Below, piece by piece: positions 35,735 to 44,404 of a stretch of DNA of 64,000 nucleotides. Within the stretch, counting starts at the first letter, position 1, and each line of letters begins with the position of its first letter. The translations under genes and the position numbers were made by a program. The notes under the pieces were generated by a model. That model had not been told where the DNA came from and searched no databases. It was given only the letters and a program-made list of their open reading frames with translations. The stretch comes from Microbacterium sp. MYb72 (lineage in GTDB: Bacteria; Actinomycetota; Actinomycetes; Actinomycetales; Microbacteriaceae): NCBI RefSeq assembly GCF_002979415.1, contig NZ_PCOT01000006.1:62001-126000 (forward strand), read 5' to 3'.

Positions 35735-36772
35735 ATGCTCTCCGTCCGCGTCAGCGTCGCCCGCCCGCTCTCCGCACAGGTTCGCGAGAGCCTCGCGCAG
35801 GACCCCACCGTCTGCGGGCTGATCGTGGTCCCCGGCGCCGCGCTCGACGGTCACGGCGACGTGATCCTGTTCGAGATGACCAGGGAGAACGCGAACAACA
35901 TCATGCGCTCGCTCCGGCACCTCGGCGTGCCGGAGGAGGGCGGCATCGTCGTGTCCGAGCCGCTGGTCGTCGTCTCCGACGCGGCCGATCGTGCGGAGAA
36001 GGTCGCGCCGGGGCATCCCGCCGACGGCGTGCTGTGGGCGCAGCTCGCGAGCCACGCCGAGGAGGATGCCCGGCCCTCGGTCTCGTTCTTCGTCTTCCTG
36101 CTGCTCGCGACGCTCATCGCCGGGGTCGGCCGGATCCTCGATCAGCCGATCCTCATCATCGGGGCGATGGTCGTCGGACCGGAGTTCGCTCCCCTCGCCG
36201 CGATCTCCTATGCGCTCGTGCGCCGTCGCCGGGGGATCGTCGCGCCGGCTCTCGGCACGCTCCTCGGCGGCTTCGCGGCGTGCGCGGCGATCGCCTGGGC
36301 CGTGTGGGCGCTCCTCTACGGACTCGGCGTGATCACGTTCGCGCAGGCGACGACGGGAACCGCGACGGAGTTCATCGTCGCCCCTGACGCCTGGTCGTTC
36401 GTGATCGCCATCCTCGCGGGGATCGCGGGGGTGCTCTCCCTGACGACGGCGAAGTCGTCGGCGCTCGTCGGCGTGTTCATCTCGATCACCACAGTGCCGG
36501 CCGTGGGCACCATCGGGCTCACCCTCGCGGTCGGCGCCTGGGAAGAGGCGCGGGGCTCGGCGATCCAGCTCCTCGTCAACCTCTGCGGTCTTCTCATCGC
36601 CGGGGTCGCCACCCTCTACGTGCAGCTGCTCACCGGCCGCTGGCGGGGTCTGCGCGCCGCACGGCTGCGCAGGCGCCCGCGCCAGCGCAGCAGCGCCCGC
36701 GTGCGGATGCTCAGCATCGAGGAGGACGCCCGCCAGCCGCGCCGCGCACGGGGCGCACGCCGCGACGGGTGA
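35735..36772 (+). CDS. DUF389-family membrane protein
   Basis: 345 residues. A soluble N-terminal domain (about 1-95, SVARPLSAQVRESLAQDPTV) precedes a DUF389 core of five to six helices with the characteristic ILIIGAMVVGPEFAPLAAIS and LALVRRRRGIV-like loop. The C-terminal tail is Arg-rich (RRRPRQRSSARVRM). The biochemical role of DUF389 is unknown. CACAAT ending 7 nt before the ATG could be the -10 of a leaderless message. Confidence 0.8.
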   Translation: MLSVRVSVARPLSAQVRESLAQDPTVCGLIVVPGAALDGHGDVILFEMTRENANNIMRSLRHLGVPEEGGIVVSEPLVVVSDAADRAEKVAPGHPADGVLWAQLASHAEEDARPSVSFFVFLLLATLIAGVGRILDQPILIIGAMVVGPEFAPLAAISYALVRRRRGIVAPALGTLLGGFAACAAIAWAVWALLYGLGVITFAQATTGTATEFIVAPDAWSFVIAILAGIAGVLSLTTAKSSALVGVFISITTVPAVGTIGLTLAVGAWEEARGSAIQLLVNLCGLLIAGVATLYVQLLTGRWRGLRAARLRRRPRQRSSARVRMLSIEEDARQPRRARGARRDG

Positions 36773-36784
36773 GACGCCGCGCGG

Positions 36785-37384
36785 TCACCCCTGGATGCGC
36801 CGCATCTCCTCGGCGAGCGGGCCGTTGGTCTCATCGAACCGCCGCGTGATGCGTTCGCGCACCTCCGGCTGCTTGTTCTGGCTGAGCTTCGCCCTGGCGT
36901 CGAACCGGGTGACCCGCATGCGCAGGCCCACCGTGCCCTTGGCCGCACGGCGCGTGCCCTCCTCGTCGTCGCTCAGGCTGCGGCCGTGCGCCCTGTGCTG
37001 CTCGAAGTGGTCGGTGAGGCGGGAGAGCATCGCGTAGTTCTCCTCCTCGTCCAGGATCGCGGGCGTGCCGTAGAGATGCGCGGTCACGTGATTCCAGGTG
37101 GGCACCAGATCTCCCGGTTCGTACAGGCTCGGCGACACGTAGTCGTGCGGTCCCTGGATGATCACGAGCACCTCGTGCGCACCGAGCTCGTGCAGCTGCT
37201 CGTCGGGTCGACCGAAGTGACTGGCGATCACGATGCCGCTCTCGTCCTCGTCGAGCAGCACGGGGTAGTGCGATGCGACGAGGCCGGTGGATGCCGGCGA
37301 CACGAACGTCGCCCACGGATTGCCGCGGATGAGCCGCTTGACCTCCTCCTGGTCGGTCATCAGGTAGCGGGGCGTGTGGCGCAT
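36785..37384 (-). CDS. PaiB-like FMN-binding protein
   Basis: 199 residues starting MRHTPRYLMTDQEEVKRLIR, with NPWATFVSP, ASHYPVLLDED, HFGRPDEQ, PHDYVSPSLYE and VPTWNHVTAHLYG, all typical of the PaiB/FMN-binding negative regulator family (split-barrel flavin fold). The name comes from Bacillus PaiB; many members are probably flavin or haem enzymes rather than DNA binders. Its ATG overlaps the DMT transporter stop by one base. Confidence 0.88.
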   Translation of the reverse strand: MRHTPRYLMTDQEEVKRLIRGNPWATFVSPASTGLVASHYPVLLDEDESGIVIASHFGRPDEQLHELGAHEVLVIIQGPHDYVSPSLYEPGDLVPTWNHVTAHLYGTPAILDEEENYAMLSRLTDHFEQHRAHGRSLSDDEEGTRRAAKGTVGLRMRVTRFDARAKLSQNKQPEVRERITRRFDETNGPLAEEMRRIQG

Positions 37385-38319
37385 CAGGACTCCTCGGTCG
37401 ATCGGGTGGGGGTGAGCCGGGTGCGCACGGCCAGGGCGGCGCACGCGATCACAGCTAGGCCGCCGAGCACGGTCGCCCAGCCGATCCGCTCGTGCAACAG
37501 GAGCGCCGCCCAGAGGATCGTGATCACGGGCTGGGCCAGCTGCACCTGGCTGACCTGCGCCATCGGGCCGATCGCGAGGCCGCGGTACCAGGCGAAGAAG
37601 CCGAGGAACATGCTCACGACGGCGAGGTAGGCGAAGGCCAGCCACTCGACGGGCGTGGCACTCGGAGGGTCGGCGGCGACGGAGACCGCGGTGAGCGCGA
37701 TCATCAGCGGTGCGGCGAGCACGAGCGCCCACGAGACCGTCTGCCATGAGCCGAGCTCGCGTGCGAGCAGGCCGCCCTCCGCGTATCCGATCGCCGCGGC
37801 GAGCACGGCGCAGAACAGCAGCAGGTCCGACCACTGCAGCCCGCCGAAACCGCCGTTCTGCAGCGACGCGAAGGCGACGGCGGCGGCCGCGCCCAGGACG
37901 GCGAAGACCCAGAAGGATGTCGCGGGTCGCTCCTTCGTGCGCAGCACGACCATGGCGGCGGTCGCCGCGGGGAGCAGGCCGATCACGACAGCGCTGTGTC
38001 CGGCGGGGGCGGTCGTCAGCGCGAACGAGGTGAGCAGCGGGAAGCCGGCGACGACGCCGCCGGCGACGACGGCCAGGCGCGCCCACTGCGAACCGGTCGG
38101 CGGATGCTGTCGGGTCGCCGCCAGCGCGATCGCCGCGAGGCCGGCGGCGACGACCGCGCGTCCGGCGCCGATGAAGAGAGGGGAGAGGCCGCCCACGGCG
38201 ATGCGGGTGAACGGGACCGTGAACGAGAACGCGAGGATGCCGAGGAGACCCCACCAGAGGCCGGCGCGCGAGGATAGCGCCTTCGGCTTATCCAGGATAA
38301 CGCTACTCTGATCTTTCAT
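37384..38319 (-). CDS. DMT-superfamily (EamA) transporter
   Basis: 311 residues with ten helices in two EamA halves (GLLGILAFSFTVPFTRIAVG at the start; AQPVITILWAALLLHERIGW in the second half). EamA proteins usually export amino acids or metabolites. The ATG at 38319 shares two bases with the divergent MocR start. TATCCT (38330-38325, minus strand) ends 5 nt before it, so it is probably leaderless and its promoter lies inside the MocR coding sequence. Control by MocR is very likely. Confidence 0.85.
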   Translation of the reverse strand: MKDQSSVILDKPKALSSRAGLWWGLLGILAFSFTVPFTRIAVGGLSPLFIGAGRAVVAAGLAAIALAATRQHPPTGSQWARLAVVAGGVVAGFPLLTSFALTTAPAGHSAVVIGLLPAATAAMVVLRTKERPATSFWVFAVLGAAAAVAFASLQNGGFGGLQWSDLLLFCAVLAAAIGYAEGGLLARELGSWQTVSWALVLAAPLMIALTAVSVAADPPSATPVEWLAFAYLAVVSMFLGFFAWYRGLAIGPMAQVSQVQLAQPVITILWAALLLHERIGWATVLGGLAVIACAALAVRTRLTPTRSTEES

Positions 38320-38332
38320 GAGTCAGGATAGC
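38288..38332. promoter_or_regulatory. Compact divergent promoter/operator of MocR and DMT genes
   Basis: TTATCCAGGATAA (38288-38300) is a perfect 13-nt palindrome; CAGGATA recurs at 38324-38330, about 31 bp downstream in direct orientation, a spacing seen with MocR operators. Rightward -10 TACTCT (38304-38309) and leftward TATCCT (38330-38325) each lie 5-8 nt before overlapping start codons. MocR would therefore control both genes from this 45-bp segment. Confidence 0.6.
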
Positions 38333-39724
38333 ACCGACCGAATCGTCGCCGGATTGCGCGGATGGATCACCGCTGCCCCTCCGGGGGCCCGGGTGCCGTC
38401 GAACCGAGCGTTGACCGCCGAGTACGGCGCGAGCCCCGTGACGGTGCAGAAGGCGATGCGCCGGCTCGTGGGCCTGGGGCTCGTGGAGTCGAGGCCAGGG
38501 GTCGGCACGTTCGTGCGCGCCGTGCGCGCGGCCCGGTCGGTCGACTACGGCTGGCAGACCGGAGCCCTCGGCGCTCCTCCGAACCGCACGTCGGCGCTCG
38601 CATCGGCGCAGCGCGTCGCCGCCCCCGACGCGATCGGACTGCATGCGGGGTATCCCGCGGTCGACCTGCTCCCCGAGCGTCTGGTGCGTCAGGCGCTCGC
38701 GCGCGTCTCCCGCACCGAGATCGCGATGACCAGGGCGCCGGCGGCGGGCGTCCCGGATCTGCAGGCGTGGTTCGCCGGGGAGCTCGCAGCATCCGCCCCT
38801 GCCGGCGTCACCCCGGCGGCGGCGCGGGATGCGCTGATCATCTCCGGCAGCCAGAGCGGACTGAGCTCGATCTTCCGTGCGGTGGTCGGACCGGGCCGGC
38901 CGCTGCTGATCGAGTCGCCCTCCTACTGGGGCGCCATGCTCGCGGCGGAGCAGGCCGGGGTCGTGCTGGTGCCGATCCCCTCGGGGCTGGCGGGGCCCGA
39001 CCCGGATGCCGTGGAGCGGGCGTTCGCGCAGACCGGAGCCCGCGCGTTCTACGCGCAGCCGACGTTCGCGAACCCGACCGGCGCGCAGTGGCCGGCGGAG
39101 ACCGCGCATGCGGTGCTGGAGAGCGTGCGGAGACACGGCGCCTTCCTCATCGAAGACGACTGGGCGCACGATCTCGGCATCGATGCGGAGCCGCGTCCGC
39201 TCGCCGCGCTCGACGACGACGGACACGTCGTGTACCTGCGATCGCTCACGAAGAGCGTGTCGCCGGCGCTCCGCGTCGCGGCGGTGATCGCGCGAGGACC
39301 GGCCAGGGAGCGCATCCTGGGCGACCGTGCCGCGGGATCGATGTACGTCAGCGGTCTGCTCCAGGTCGCCGCGCTCGAGGTCGTGACGCAGCCGGGCTGG
39401 CGCACGCACCTCCGCGGCCTCCGCGAGCAGCTGCGCTCCCGGCGCGACCTGATGCTCTCGTGCCTCGCCGAGCACGCCCCGCTCGCGACCGTCGAGACCG
39501 TGCCCGTCGGCGGTCTGAACCTCTGGGTGCGACTGCCCGAGGGGTCCGACGTGGGGCAGATCACCCGCGAGTGCGAGCTCCGCGGACTGATCGTCGCCCC
39601 CGGCGCCGAGTGGTTCCCCGCCGAGCCGTCCGGGCCCTTCGTGCGGCTCAACTACGCGAGCGCCGATCCGGCCCGTTTCGCCGAGGCGGCCGGCATCCTG
39701 GGCGGCGTTCTCGAGGCGCGCTGA
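38318..39724 (+). CDS. MocR/PdxR-type GntR regulator with aminotransferase domain
   Basis: 468 residues. N-terminal GntR winged helix (VPSNRALTAEYGASPVTVQK, VESRPGVGTFVR) joined to a fold-type I aminotransferase domain: QPTFANPTGAQWP, IEDDWAHDL and the PLP lysine in YLRSLTKSVSPALRVAAVI. Such proteins bind PLP and a ligand amine and regulate vitamin B6, GABA or amino-acid genes. Start ATG overlaps the divergent transporter start, which is the obvious target. Confidence 0.9.
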   Translation: MSQDSTDRIVAGLRGWITAAPPGARVPSNRALTAEYGASPVTVQKAMRRLVGLGLVESRPGVGTFVRAVRAARSVDYGWQTGALGAPPNRTSALASAQRVAAPDAIGLHAGYPAVDLLPERLVRQALARVSRTEIAMTRAPAAGVPDLQAWFAGELAASAPAGVTPAAARDALIISGSQSGLSSIFRAVVGPGRPLLIESPSYWGAMLAAEQAGVVLVPIPSGLAGPDPDAVERAFAQTGARAFYAQPTFANPTGAQWPAETAHAVLESVRRHGAFLIEDDWAHDLGIDAEPRPLAALDDDGHVVYLRSLTKSVSPALRVAAVIARGPARERILGDRAAGSMYVSGLLQVAALEVVTQPGWRTHLRGLREQLRSRRDLMLSCLAEHAPLATVETVPVGGLNLWVRLPEGSDVGQITRECELRGLIVAPGAEWFPAEPSGPFVRLNYASADPARFAEAAGILGGVLEAR

Positions 39725-39743
39725 GGAGGTCTACACTCGCGGG

Positions 39744-40922
39744 GTGGGCGCACCGACTCGACGGATCAGCGCGGGGACGGTGATCATCCTCGCGCTCGTC
39801 GCCGTCGCGGCGGTCTGCGTGCTCACGGGGCTCCTCCCGACGCACGACGCCGAGGCGCTCGGACTGCGCATCGCGCCGGTCATGGGCTTCGTCATCGCGA
39901 TCACGGTCGTCGCCGAGCTCGCCAGGGATGCCGCCGTGTTCGACGTGCTCTCCCAGCATCTCGCCCGCTGGGGTCGAGGGCGGGTGATCGGCCTGTGGGC
40001 CGCCGTCGTGGCGCTCGCCGTCGTGAGCACGGTGTTCCTGTCGCTCGACACCACCGCCGTGATCGTCACCCCGGTCGTGGTGGTCCTGGCGCAGAGCATC
40101 GGGGTGAGCCCGCTGCCGTTCGCCCTCGCCACGGTGTGGCTGGCGAACACGGCATCCCTCGCGCTCCCCGTCTCGAACCTCACCAACCTCCTCGCCGCGC
40201 AGCGCATGGGCGGCGATCCGGGGGCGTTCCTCGCGCTCAGCTGGGCGCCCACGCTCGTCGGCATCGCGATCCCGGTCGCGATCCTCACCGTCGCGCATCA
40301 CCGCACGCTGTTCGCCGCCTACCGTGTGCCCACGGGCGGTGCGCCCTCCGACCGCATCCTGTTCTGGAGCGCCACCGGGGTGCTGATCGTGCTCATGCCG
40401 CTGCTGGCCGTCATGACGGAGGTCTGGATCCCCGCGACGGCTGCGGCGTGCGCCCTCGTCGTGCTCTTCGCCGTCCGCCGGAGGCACGTGCTGCGTCTGT
40501 CGCTCATCCCGTGGCGTGCGCTCGGCCTGGCCGGTGCGCTGTTCGTGCTGGTGGAGACCGCGCACGCGCAGGGCGTCCTGGGGTTCCTCGACGCGCTCGC
40601 GTCGTCGGGCGACGGTCCCGGCCAGCTCCTGGGGCTCGCGGCGGCGGGGGCCGTGGCGGCGAACGGCGTGAACAACCTCCCGGCCTACCTGATCCTCGAA
40701 CCCTCCGCGCACGGACCCGTCGCGCTCATGGCCCTGCTGATCGGCGTGAACCTCGGGCCGCTCATCACCCCGTGGGCGTCACTGGCCACCCTGCTGTGGC
40801 ATCACCGGGTCGTCTCCCTCGGCGTCGACATCCGCTGGGGCCGCTTCATGCTCTGGGGTGCAGCGGTGGCCGTGCCGACCGTGGTCGTCGCGGCGCTGGT
40901 GCTCAGCCTCGTCTCGGGCTGA
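39744..40922 (+). CDS. ArsB/SLC13-like ion permease
   Basis: 392 residues with about ten membrane helices; motifs SLDTTAVIVTPVVVVLAQ and TASLALPVSNLTNLLAAQ belong to the ArsB/NhaD/CitMHS superfamily. It could export arsenite or carry an anion, but no arsenic-resistance genes are nearby, so the substrate is open. GTG at 39744 has TACACT (39732-39737) ending 6 nt upstream, suggesting a leaderless message separate from mocR. Confidence 0.75.
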   Translation: MGAPTRRISAGTVIILALVAVAAVCVLTGLLPTHDAEALGLRIAPVMGFVIAITVVAELARDAAVFDVLSQHLARWGRGRVIGLWAAVVALAVVSTVFLSLDTTAVIVTPVVVVLAQSIGVSPLPFALATVWLANTASLALPVSNLTNLLAAQRMGGDPGAFLALSWAPTLVGIAIPVAILTVAHHRTLFAAYRVPTGGAPSDRILFWSATGVLIVLMPLLAVMTEVWIPATAAACALVVLFAVRRRHVLRLSLIPWRALGLAGALFVLVETAHAQGVLGFLDALASSGDGPGQLLGLAAAGAVAANGVNNLPAYLILEPSAHGPVALMALLIGVNLGPLITPWASLATLLWHHRVVSLGVDIRWGRFMLWGAAVAVPTVVVAALVLSLVSG

Positions 40923-40957
40923 GCCACTCCTCGCATGCGACGGCCGCCGCATCTGCG

Positions 40958-41006
40958 GTGACCAGTTAGCTGAACACCTCCGTCTCCGTGACCAGTTAAC
41001 TGAACA
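40958..41006. repeat. Pair of 19-bp direct repeats between convergent genes
   Basis: GTGACCAGTTAGCTGAACA (40958-40976) and GTGACCAGTTAACTGAACA (40988-41006) differ at one base and are 30 bp apart (about three helical turns). The second contains the perfect palindrome CAGTTAACTG. They look like regulator sites, yet sit between the 3' ends of two genes. No small gene next to them is convincing. Confidence 0.7.
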
Positions 41007-41057
41007 GTTCCGCGTTTGCATCCGGGAGATCGGCTATTCCATGGAGCGCCCGCGCGG

Positions 41058-43142
41058 TCAGGCCTCGTTCGCGCCCTTCTTCGCCGTCGGGTCCTCCGAC
41101 GGCGGCCCCTCGGGGCGGTGGGCGCGTCGTCCGTTCACGACCACGGGGCGACCGGCGCGCTCCTGGCCCGGCAGCGGACGCGAACGGCGGCCGTAGATGA
41201 GCTCCGATGAGTCGAGCAGCCACGGCACGAGCGTGATGGAGACGCCGTGGATCAGCATCAGCTGGTTGGCGATGCGCCGCGACCGGCGGTTGTGCAGGAA
41301 CGTCTCCCACCAGTGGCCGACGATGTACTGCGGCAGGTAGACCGTCACGACCGACGATCCGTGCTTCGCCCGGTACTTCTTGATGAAGCCGGCGATGGGC
41401 TGCGCGAAGGAGCGGTACGGCGACTCCACGATCACGAGCGGGATCGGCATCAGGTGATCCTCCCACTCCTTCTGGAGCGCGGCGGCCTCCTCGGCGGAGA
41501 CGGCGACGTGGATCGCCATCGTCTTGCCGTGCTTGGCGGCGATCGCGTAGTCGACGGCCTTCACGACGGGCTTCTGCAGCTTGCTGACGAGGACGAGCGC
41601 GACGTCTCCCGTGGCGCCGAACTTCGTGATGTCGTCGATCGCGATCTCGTGCTCGACGTCGCGGTAGTACCGCTTGACGCCCAGCATCAGGAACGCCAGG
41701 ACCGGGATCGCGATGAACACGAGGTACGCGCCGTGCGTGAACTTGGTGATCGTCACGATCACGAGCACGAAGACCGTCAGCGTCGCGCCGATCGTGTTGA
41801 TGACGAGGCCGACCTTCGCGCCCTGGCGATCGGATGCCGAGACGCTGCCGTCCGTCTGCCGCAGCAGTCTCTTCCAGTGCCGCACCATGCCGATCTGCCC
41901 GAGCGAGAACGACACGAAGACGCCGATGATGTACAGCTGGATGAGGGTCGTCAGCTTCGCCTGGAACACCACCAGCACGATGATCGCGGCGATGCCGAGC
42001 ACGATCATGCCGTTCGAGAACACGAGGCGGTCGCCGCGGGTGTTCAGCGACTTGGGCGCGTAGCCGTCGCGGGCGAGCACGGCGCCCAGCAGCGGGAAGC
42101 CGTTGAACGCGGTGTTGGCCGCGAGCAGCAGAACGCAGGCGGTCGCCGCCTGCACGATGAAGAACGGGATGCTGCCGCCGCCGAAGGTCGCGGCGGCGAT
42201 CTGCGCCATCACGCTGGGCTGCGGCTTCGAGCAGTCGAAGCCGATCAGGTCGCAGGGGTTCTCGGCGTAGTGGACGCTCGTGATGAGCCCCATGGCGGTG
42301 AGACCGGCGAACAGCAGGGCGGCGATGGAGCCCATCATCACCAGGGTCGTCTGGGCGTTGCGGATCTTCGGGGCGCGGAACGCCTGCACGCCGTTGGACA
42401 CGGCCTCGACGCCGGTGAGGGCGGAGCATCCGCTCGAGAAGGCGCGCAGGATGAGCAGGATGATGGCGGCATCCGCGAGGTGCTCGCCCTGGATCTGATA
42501 CGCGGCGCTGTCGGCCACGGGGGCATCGCCGAGGAAGGTGCGGATGAGGCCGGTGACGATCATGACGCCGACCGAGCCGATGAACAGGTACGTCGGGATC
42601 GCGAACACCGTGGACGCCTCGCGCACGCCGCGCAGGTTCACGATGACGATGAGGACGACGAAGCCCACCGCGAGCTCCACCCGGAGCGGGTCGAGCTCGG
42701 GAACCGCGGAGATGATGTTGTCGACTCCGGAGGCGATCGACACAGAGACGGTGAGGATGTAGTCGACGAGGAGGGCGGCCGCGACGATCACCCCGGGGAT
42801 CTCGCCGAGGTTCTTCGACGCGACCTCGTAGTCGCCGCCGCCGGACGGGTACGCCTTGATGAGCTGGCGGTAGCTCAGCACGACCACGATCAGCAGGACG
42901 ACCACGGCTGCGGCGACCCATGGTGCGAAGGTGAGGAACGCCAGCCCGCCGAGCGCGAGCGTCAGCAGCATCTCCTGCGGACCGTACGCGACCGAGCTCA
43001 ACGCGTCGGACGCGAAGATCGGCAGCGCCATGCGCTTGGGGAGCAGTTGGTTGTCGGCCTGCTCGCTCGTCAGCGGGTCTCCGATGAGGATCCGCTTGGC
43101 GATCTGCGGTGCGTCCGGATTCTCCCGGGATTCGTCTGACAC
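41058..43142 (-). CDS. KimA-type APC potassium importer
   Basis: 694 residues from GTG 43142. About twelve membrane helices of the APC fold followed by a cytosolic domain of about 200 residues. Landmarks shared with Bacillus KimA (YdaO): SDALSSVAYGPQEMLL, SYRQLIKAYPSGGGDYEV, LLVDYILTVSVSIASG and RAFSSGCSALTGVEAVSNGV. KimA is a high-affinity proton-coupled potassium importer. The start is set at 43142 because TAGGCT (43156-43151) gives a near-leaderless message and the KdpE-type repeats lie just upstream; an in-frame GTG at 43178 would overlap them. Confidence 0.85.
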   Translation of the reverse strand: MSDESRENPDAPQIAKRILIGDPLTSEQADNQLLPKRMALPIFASDALSSVAYGPQEMLLTLALGGLAFLTFAPWVAAAVVVLLIVVVLSYRQLIKAYPSGGGDYEVASKNLGEIPGVIVAAALLVDYILTVSVSIASGVDNIISAVPELDPLRVELAVGFVVLIVIVNLRGVREASTVFAIPTYLFIGSVGVMIVTGLIRTFLGDAPVADSAAYQIQGEHLADAAIILLILRAFSSGCSALTGVEAVSNGVQAFRAPKIRNAQTTLVMMGSIAALLFAGLTAMGLITSVHYAENPCDLIGFDCSKPQPSVMAQIAAATFGGGSIPFFIVQAATACVLLLAANTAFNGFPLLGAVLARDGYAPKSLNTRGDRLVFSNGMIVLGIAAIIVLVVFQAKLTTLIQLYIIGVFVSFSLGQIGMVRHWKRLLRQTDGSVSASDRQGAKVGLVINTIGATLTVFVLVIVTITKFTHGAYLVFIAIPVLAFLMLGVKRYYRDVEHEIAIDDITKFGATGDVALVLVSKLQKPVVKAVDYAIAAKHGKTMAIHVAVSAEEAAALQKEWEDHLMPIPLVIVESPYRSFAQPIAGFIKKYRAKHGSSVVTVYLPQYIVGHWWETFLHNRRSRRIANQLMLIHGVSITLVPWLLDSSELIYGRRSRPLPGQERAGRPVVVNGRRAHRPEGPPSEDPTAKKGANEA

Positions 43143-43150
43143 GTCGGGCG

Positions 43151-43249
43151 AGCCTACGCCACTCCCTGTGCTCCTCACGACATCCTCACGGAATCCCTAC
43201 GCCCCGCGTGTGCTGCCCTAACGGAATCCTTACGGGTGCGACATAGACT
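43151..43249. promoter_or_regulatory. Divergent promoter region with five 11-bp-phased KdpE-type half-sites
   Basis: On the minus strand CCGTAAGGATT-CCGTTAGGGC (43235-43215) and GCGTAGGGATT-CCGTGAGGATG, extended by TCGTGAGGAGC (43202-43170), place half-sites at plus-strand positions 43176, 43187, 43198, 43220 and 43231, all in one 11-bp register. Leftward -10 TAGGCT (43156-43151) serves the KimA-like gene; rightward TAGACT (43244-43249) serves the VanZ/RDD gene. The same repeat is found upstream of kdp. Confidence 0.65.
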
Positions 43250-43257
43250 GGGATCCC

Positions 43258-44346
43258 GTGGGGGATCAAGTGTTTCTGGGGTTCATCGCCATCGCGATCG
43301 GAGTGGGATTCGGCATCCTGCTCTTCGTGCCGTTCGTGGCGATCAGTTACCGCCGCCGGGGGAGCCTGAGCTTCGGCCGCACCCTGCTCTGGCTCGCCGC
43401 CCTCGTCTACTTCTGGGCGATCTGGACCTATACGCTGCTGCCGCTGCCCGACCCCGAGACGATCCGCTGCGTCGGCATGATCACCGACCCGATGGAGGTC
43501 GTGCGCGACGTGCAGAAGGCGCTCGCCGCGCCGGGCAACCCGCTGCGCCACCCCGCGCTGCTGCAGCTCGTCTTCAACGTGCTGCTGTTCGTGCCGCTTG
43601 GCGTCTTCCTGCGGGTGCTCGGCGCCCGCGGCATCCCCACCGCCCTCGCTGTCGGGTTCGGTCTCTCGCTCCTCATCGAGACCACGCAGCTTACCGGCGT
43701 CTGGGGCCTGTACCCCTGCGCCTACCGGTTCTTCGACGTCGGCGACCTGATGACCAACACGACGGGCGCGGTGCTCGGCTCGGTGTTCGCGCTCGTGGTG
43801 CCGCGTTCCCTGCGCGGCGTGCGCGCGCGTGCGGATGCCGGCGAGCCGCGCCCCGTGACGCGCGGTCGTCGCGCGATCGCGATGCTCTGCGACGCCCTCG
43901 CCTACGGCTTCGTGATGTACGGCGTCGCGGTGGTCACGCAGCTGTGGTTCGAGTACGTCCTGCACGATCGGCAGACCGTCCTCGACGGACGCCTCGCCGA
44001 GGTGATGGGCATCTCGGCGGCATCAGGGCTGTGGCTGCTCATCATCCTGATCAGCGGGCGGTCGGTGGGCGACCTGGCGGTGCAGCTGCGCTACGCCGGG
44101 TCGCGGATGCCGGCGGCGCTGACCCGTCCGCTGCGCTGGGCCTCGGGCATCGGCGGCATCGGGGCTCTGCCCCTGCTCGGCGACGCCTTCGACGGGATCT
44201 CGTCCCTCCTCATCCTCGCGTCCGTCGTGCTGCTGTTCACGACGCGTCTCGGTCGTGGCCTCCCCGGCCTCATCACCGGTCAGGAGCTCGTCGACGCGAG
44301 AGGCGATGTCGAGGCGGCCGCGGAGTCGCGCACCGCCGGCGCCTGA
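43258..44346 (+). CDS. VanZ/RDD two-domain membrane protein
   Basis: 362 residues from GTG 43258 (TAGACT ends 8 nt upstream, so probably leaderless). The N-terminal VanZ domain has LVFNVLLFVPLGVFLRVLG, IETTQL and FDVGDLMTNTTGAVLG. The C-terminal part begins AMLCDALAYGFVMYGVAVV and has an RDD-like helical hairpin. Function unknown; some RDD proteins transport ions. Divergent from the KimA-like importer across shared KdpE-type sites, so a role in ion or envelope homeostasis is plausible. Confidence 0.78.
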   Translation: MGDQVFLGFIAIAIGVGFGILLFVPFVAISYRRRGSLSFGRTLLWLAALVYFWAIWTYTLLPLPDPETIRCVGMITDPMEVVRDVQKALAAPGNPLRHPALLQLVFNVLLFVPLGVFLRVLGARGIPTALAVGFGLSLLIETTQLTGVWGLYPCAYRFFDVGDLMTNTTGAVLGSVFALVVPRSLRGVRARADAGEPRPVTRGRRAIAMLCDALAYGFVMYGVAVVTQLWFEYVLHDRQTVLDGRLAEVMGISAASGLWLLIILISGRSVGDLAVQLRYAGSRMPAALTRPLRWASGIGGIGALPLLGDAFDGISSLLILASVVLLFTTRLGRGLPGLITGQELVDARGDVEAAAESRTAGA

Positions 44347-44404
44347 GCGTCGTTCATCGACGATGCACAGGGATTTCCGATCACGAGTGCGTAGCGTCGT
44401 GAGC

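Noticed and set aside
43142..43178. Upstream GTG (43178) as the start of the KimA-like gene
   Set aside because: It would add 12 residues with no KimA similarity and place coding sequence over the -10 box and one of the 11-bp repeats.
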